This document shows, in pieces, positions 63,301 through 64,000 of a stretch of DNA of 64,000 nt. This DNA comes from Streptomyces sp. CBMA152 (lineage in GTDB: Bacteria > Actinomycetota > Actinomycetes > Streptomycetales > Streptomycetaceae). The translations under genes and the position numbers were made by a program. The number at the start of each line of letters is the position of its first letter. The first letter of the stretch is position 1. The DNA is taken from contig NZ_MECJ01000009.1 in assembly GCF_014596475.1 (NCBI RefSeq), positions 124,001 to 188,000 of the forward strand, given 5' to 3'. Below the pieces are notes generated by a model. The model had not been told where the DNA came from, did not search any database, and was given only the letters and a program-made list of their open reading frames with translations.

Positions 63301-64000
63301 GCTCAGCGCCCTGATGGTGCGCACCTCGAAGAACAGCGTCTTGGACAGCGGTCCGAACGGCCCTTCGAGGTGGCGGGTGAGCTCCATCGCCATCAAGGAG
63401 TCCATGCCGTAGTGCTCCAGCGGGGTGTCCACGTCCAGCCGCTCAGGAGCGACTTCGAGCGCGGCCGCCAACTGCTCGCGGAGGTAGTCGAGGGCACGGT
63501 CGGCGGACGGCGCGTCGGTGGATGCGGTCACCGGCGCCGCCTGCGCACGTGGTGCGGGCGCGGGCCGCTCACCGGGGACGCCCGGGAGCACCCGGGCGCT
63601 CAGCCCGGTCAGCTCCACGCACACCTGGCCGCGCTCGTCGAGGATGCTCACGTCGAGCTTGGAGGAGGCGGCGTCGGGGCGGCTGCCGTCCTGGTGGCGG
63701 ATCCAGGCGTACGCCGTCGCGGGGGTCGGGCCCGCAACCGTCAGACCCTGCAGGGCGAAGGGCAACGCGGGCCGCCCGGCCTGCTCGGTGCGCGCCCCGG
63801 CACTCAGGCCGAGGCCGATCGTGGCCTGGAGGGCGCCGTCGACGATGCTCGGGTGCAGCCGGTAGCGGTCCACCGGTTCGGCCGCCGCCGGAAGGCGCAG
63901 CTCGGCCAGGACCTGCGGCCGCCCCTCGCCGTCGGTGCCCACGCCGAGGCCCGCGAGGGAGCGGTGGGCCGGGCCGTACTCCATGCCGACCTTCGCGTAC
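57304..64000 (-). CDS. Trans-AT polyketide synthase, 5'-partial: (DH)-ACP-KS-KR-ACP-KS0-ACP
   Basis: The frame is open through the right edge, so the N-terminus lies outside. In order of translation: the second half of a dehydratase (EYGPAHRSL, LHPSIVDGALQ), then ACP (YGMDSLMAMELTRHLEG). KS1 follows (61890-63160) with Cys in DTMCSSSLTAIHLA, EAHGTGTALGDP and KSNIGHCESAAG. KR comes next (YLITGGAGALGLVAAREI, GIVHSAGVLNDG, FSSTSGAFGNPGQADYAAANAF), then ACP (YGMDSVVATDLIARLEE). KS2 (58350-59620) keeps Cys (SMCSSSAQAIHLA) but has YVEAAANGSALGD where EAHGTGT is expected, so it is probably non-elongating. ACP3 (FGVDSILWSRLQRR) and a C-terminal docking tail (ALEQFRQGHVSLEDLKALM) end the protein. No AT is present in the visible modules, so loading depends on the trans AT at 33703-35559. 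The tail would contact NRPS 1, encoded next with a 4-bp overlap. Confidence 0.94.
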   Translation of the reverse strand, partial: YAKVGMEYGPAHRSLAGLGVGTDGEGRPQVLAELRLPAAAEPVDRYRLHPSIVDGALQATIGLGLSAGARTEQAGRPALPFALQGLTVAGPTPATAYAWIRHQDGSRPDAASSKLDVSILDERGQVCVELTGLSARVLPGVPGERPAPAPRAQAAPVTASTDAPSADRALDYLREQLAAALEVAPERLDVDTPLEHYGMDSLMAMELTRHLEGPFGPLSKTLFFEVRTIRALSEHFLAEYPEQVRAVLGAFGAEPLTPSASAAPVKPSGEPRASRGRTDIAIVGVSGRYPESEDLDAFWQNLRLGRDCIREVPQSRWDHREHPGGKWGGFLDGVDRFDPLFFHISPREAEYLDPQERLFLQCVHHTLEDAGYTGANLAPAGKVGVFVGVMYEEYQLHGAQAQARGQHVALSGSPSSIANRVSYFYDFHGPSMAVDTMCSSSLTAIHLACEAIRSGQCASAVAGGVNVSVHPNKYLMLSQGKFTASDGRCRSFGEGGDGYVPGEGVGAVLLKPLDRAIADGDHIHAVIKGTALNHGGRTHGFSVPSPVAQGEVIAAALAEAEVSPAALSYLEAHGTGTALGDPIEIAGLVKAFRTAGDGALPQSLAIGSVKSNIGHCESAAGIAAVTKVLLQLKHRELVPSLHSAVPNPHIDFERTPLRVQQHLEPWHRPTLTVGGEEHELPRVAGVSSFGAGGSNAHVILAEYEPEAAHREVPAGETRPVAVVLSAMSEQQLVQQARQLLARADELDDAELAAVAWTLQSGRVALDERLAFTATSIESLKRHLDAFVTDPAVPGTRLRGTVRPDGDVPRESAETVRAWWDQGQYDEVLARWVRGLAVDWAQLRGTGAPVRRISLPGYPFARERHWLDADDAVDVTARPRRDELLLLRPVWDEAAATDAAGSEEYAEHHVVLIGSLDAAARDAYASELAGTTTFEVVEQGEGALDAQYMDVTRQVFARIGELLAGGPRRPVLLQVVLVGSGGAAECFTGLTGLLRTAQLENPRLRTQYLDCLDGAEAEAVAARLLAEAGRAAEPEVRYRDGRRYVRRLDEVAPARPAAAPWRTGGVYLITGGAGALGLVAAREIADGVEHATVILTGRSPLDAEQSRALDALRAAGLRVEHRRADVTDCAAVDRLIAYIEDAHGPLTGIVHSAGVLNDGFIVKKTPEELARVLAPKVSGLVNLDEASKGHPLELFCCFSSTSGAFGNPGQADYAAANAFMDAYAAHRNRLVGAGLRHGTTLCVNWPLWEDGGMRVNDATKEQLRQMDLAPLDTGSALRALRVGAAAHDNGLDEGRLVVVAGNREALLPRLTARHMTTGEGEAVQQEQPASGADRALVDRTVRHLRQLLAGALKLGVERLDADTALERYGMDSVVATDLIARLEESFGPLSKTLFFEIQTVRALGEHFVAEYEGVLRTMFGEPRAPRPAPGVARPAEPVRTAAAVTAVADRSPRPAPAPVDQDVAIIGISGRYPQAADLDAFWGNLRSGKDSVTEVPAERWDHDALFDTDRDAPGRTYCRWGGFLDGIDRFDPLFFGISPREAEAMDPQQRLFLETVWDLLEGSGITQDTIERRYGRRVGVYVGSMYQMYRADEADVPRAALTSATSYNMIANRVSYFFGLEGPSLAVDSMCSSSAQAIHLACADLLRGESELAIAGGVNLTVHPDKYLALSQAQLLGSHPGSRSFRDGDGYLPAEAVGAVLLKPLAAALRDGDTVHAVVKGSASLHGGRANGFMTPSHRTQVAVMRRALERAGAAPESIGYVEAAANGSALGDAVEFSALREVFGAVPEPVALGSVKSNLGHPEAASGIAQLTKVVLQLRHRELAPLVGSGSTNPNLDFEAAPFELSERLAPWQPRATEGQGVRRGLINSVGAGGSYVSLVVEEAPAAAVEAVADDGGPQLVVVSAKDPERLRDTVRQLLDCIDGDASTGLADLAYTLQSGREALPERFAAVVGSRAELSAALAHHLGEADAAAEALGVQVHAGNAEDGANPLTALLSGVHGEAFVAALVADGDLDRLAGLWVGGAKVDWDALHTGRPRRRVTLPTTPFRRKRYWIGRTWQQPRPDGQQPGRDEQPVADREPQPREAAQGAGAPQPSGAAQAPDDLTAYLAGFFADALGLDAGELPADKDLHGFGVDSILWSRLQRRVEADLGLRLSTRDLLEGGTLERIAARLTELRAATGAAEPATDPAPGPGPDTEDPRAAKARALEQFRQGHVSLEDLKALMKEAPSA

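Overview
The window is high-GC actinomycete DNA, almost certainly from a Streptomyces. The signs are strong G/C bias at third codon positions, frequent GTG starts, chains of genes overlapping by 4 bp, Tat and lipoprotein exports of actinobacterial type, a DUF317 remnant, and an ABC importer locus with no ATPase of its own.

Region 1 (1-8250, + strand) is the distal part of a phage-tail-like contractile injection system (CIS). In order it carries the 3' end of a Pro/Ala-rich accessory protein, an inner tube protein, a LysM baseplate hub protein, a VgrG-like spike, a PAAR tip, a gp25-like baseplate protein, a baseplate J-like wedge protein, a tail protein I homologue, and a zinc-ribbon/transmembrane/discoidin-like protein that may anchor the machine. 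Sheath and ATPase genes would lie to the left of the window.

Region 2 (8265-13239, - strand) is a sugar/polyol locus: DeoR-type regulator, lipoprotein binding protein, two permeases and a sorbitol-dehydrogenase-like MDR enzyme.

Region 3 (13240-31123) is mixed accessory DNA. It holds an orphan ECF sigma factor, ArsR, MerR and MarR regulators with two SDR oxidoreductases, a VOC protein, a DsbA-like protein, secreted repeat proteins (FG-GAP type and a Tat-exported WKG/GD/RIWW type), a Pr6Pr-like membrane protein and an acyl-CoA ligase. Decayed genes are common: a phosphotransferase, two IS630 transposase fragments, a truncated methyltransferase, a frameshifted DUF317 gene and a pcaB-like lyase remnant (the last at 31985-32255).

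Region 4 (32267-33585, + strand) is a coupled thyA-folA pair (thymidylate synthase and dihydrofolate reductase) running head-on into region 5.

Region 5 (33703-64000, - strand, leaving the window on the right) is a trans-AT PKS/NRPS gene cluster. Transcribed right to left it holds a PKS (partial DH-ACP-KS-KR-ACP-KS0-ACP), NRPS 1 (C-A[Ser]-PCP-C-A[Thr]+FkbM methyltransferase-PCP), NRPS 2 (C-A[Ser]-PCP-C-A[unknown]+methyltransferase-PCP-C*), and a beta-branching (HMG-CoA-synthase-like) cassette. The cassette consists of a donor ACP, a Cys-to-Ser KS decarboxylase, an HMG synthase, an ECH1-type dehydratase fused to a PfaD-type enoyl reductase, and a tandem acyltransferase/acyl hydrolase. Most junctions overlap or nearly touch, so the cluster looks like one translationally coupled operon. 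The inferred chain is polyketide-Ser-(O-methyl-Thr)-Ser-(N-methyl-X). The last condensation domain lacks its catalytic histidines, and no release domain or ECH2 is visible here. I cannot match this architecture to a named compound.
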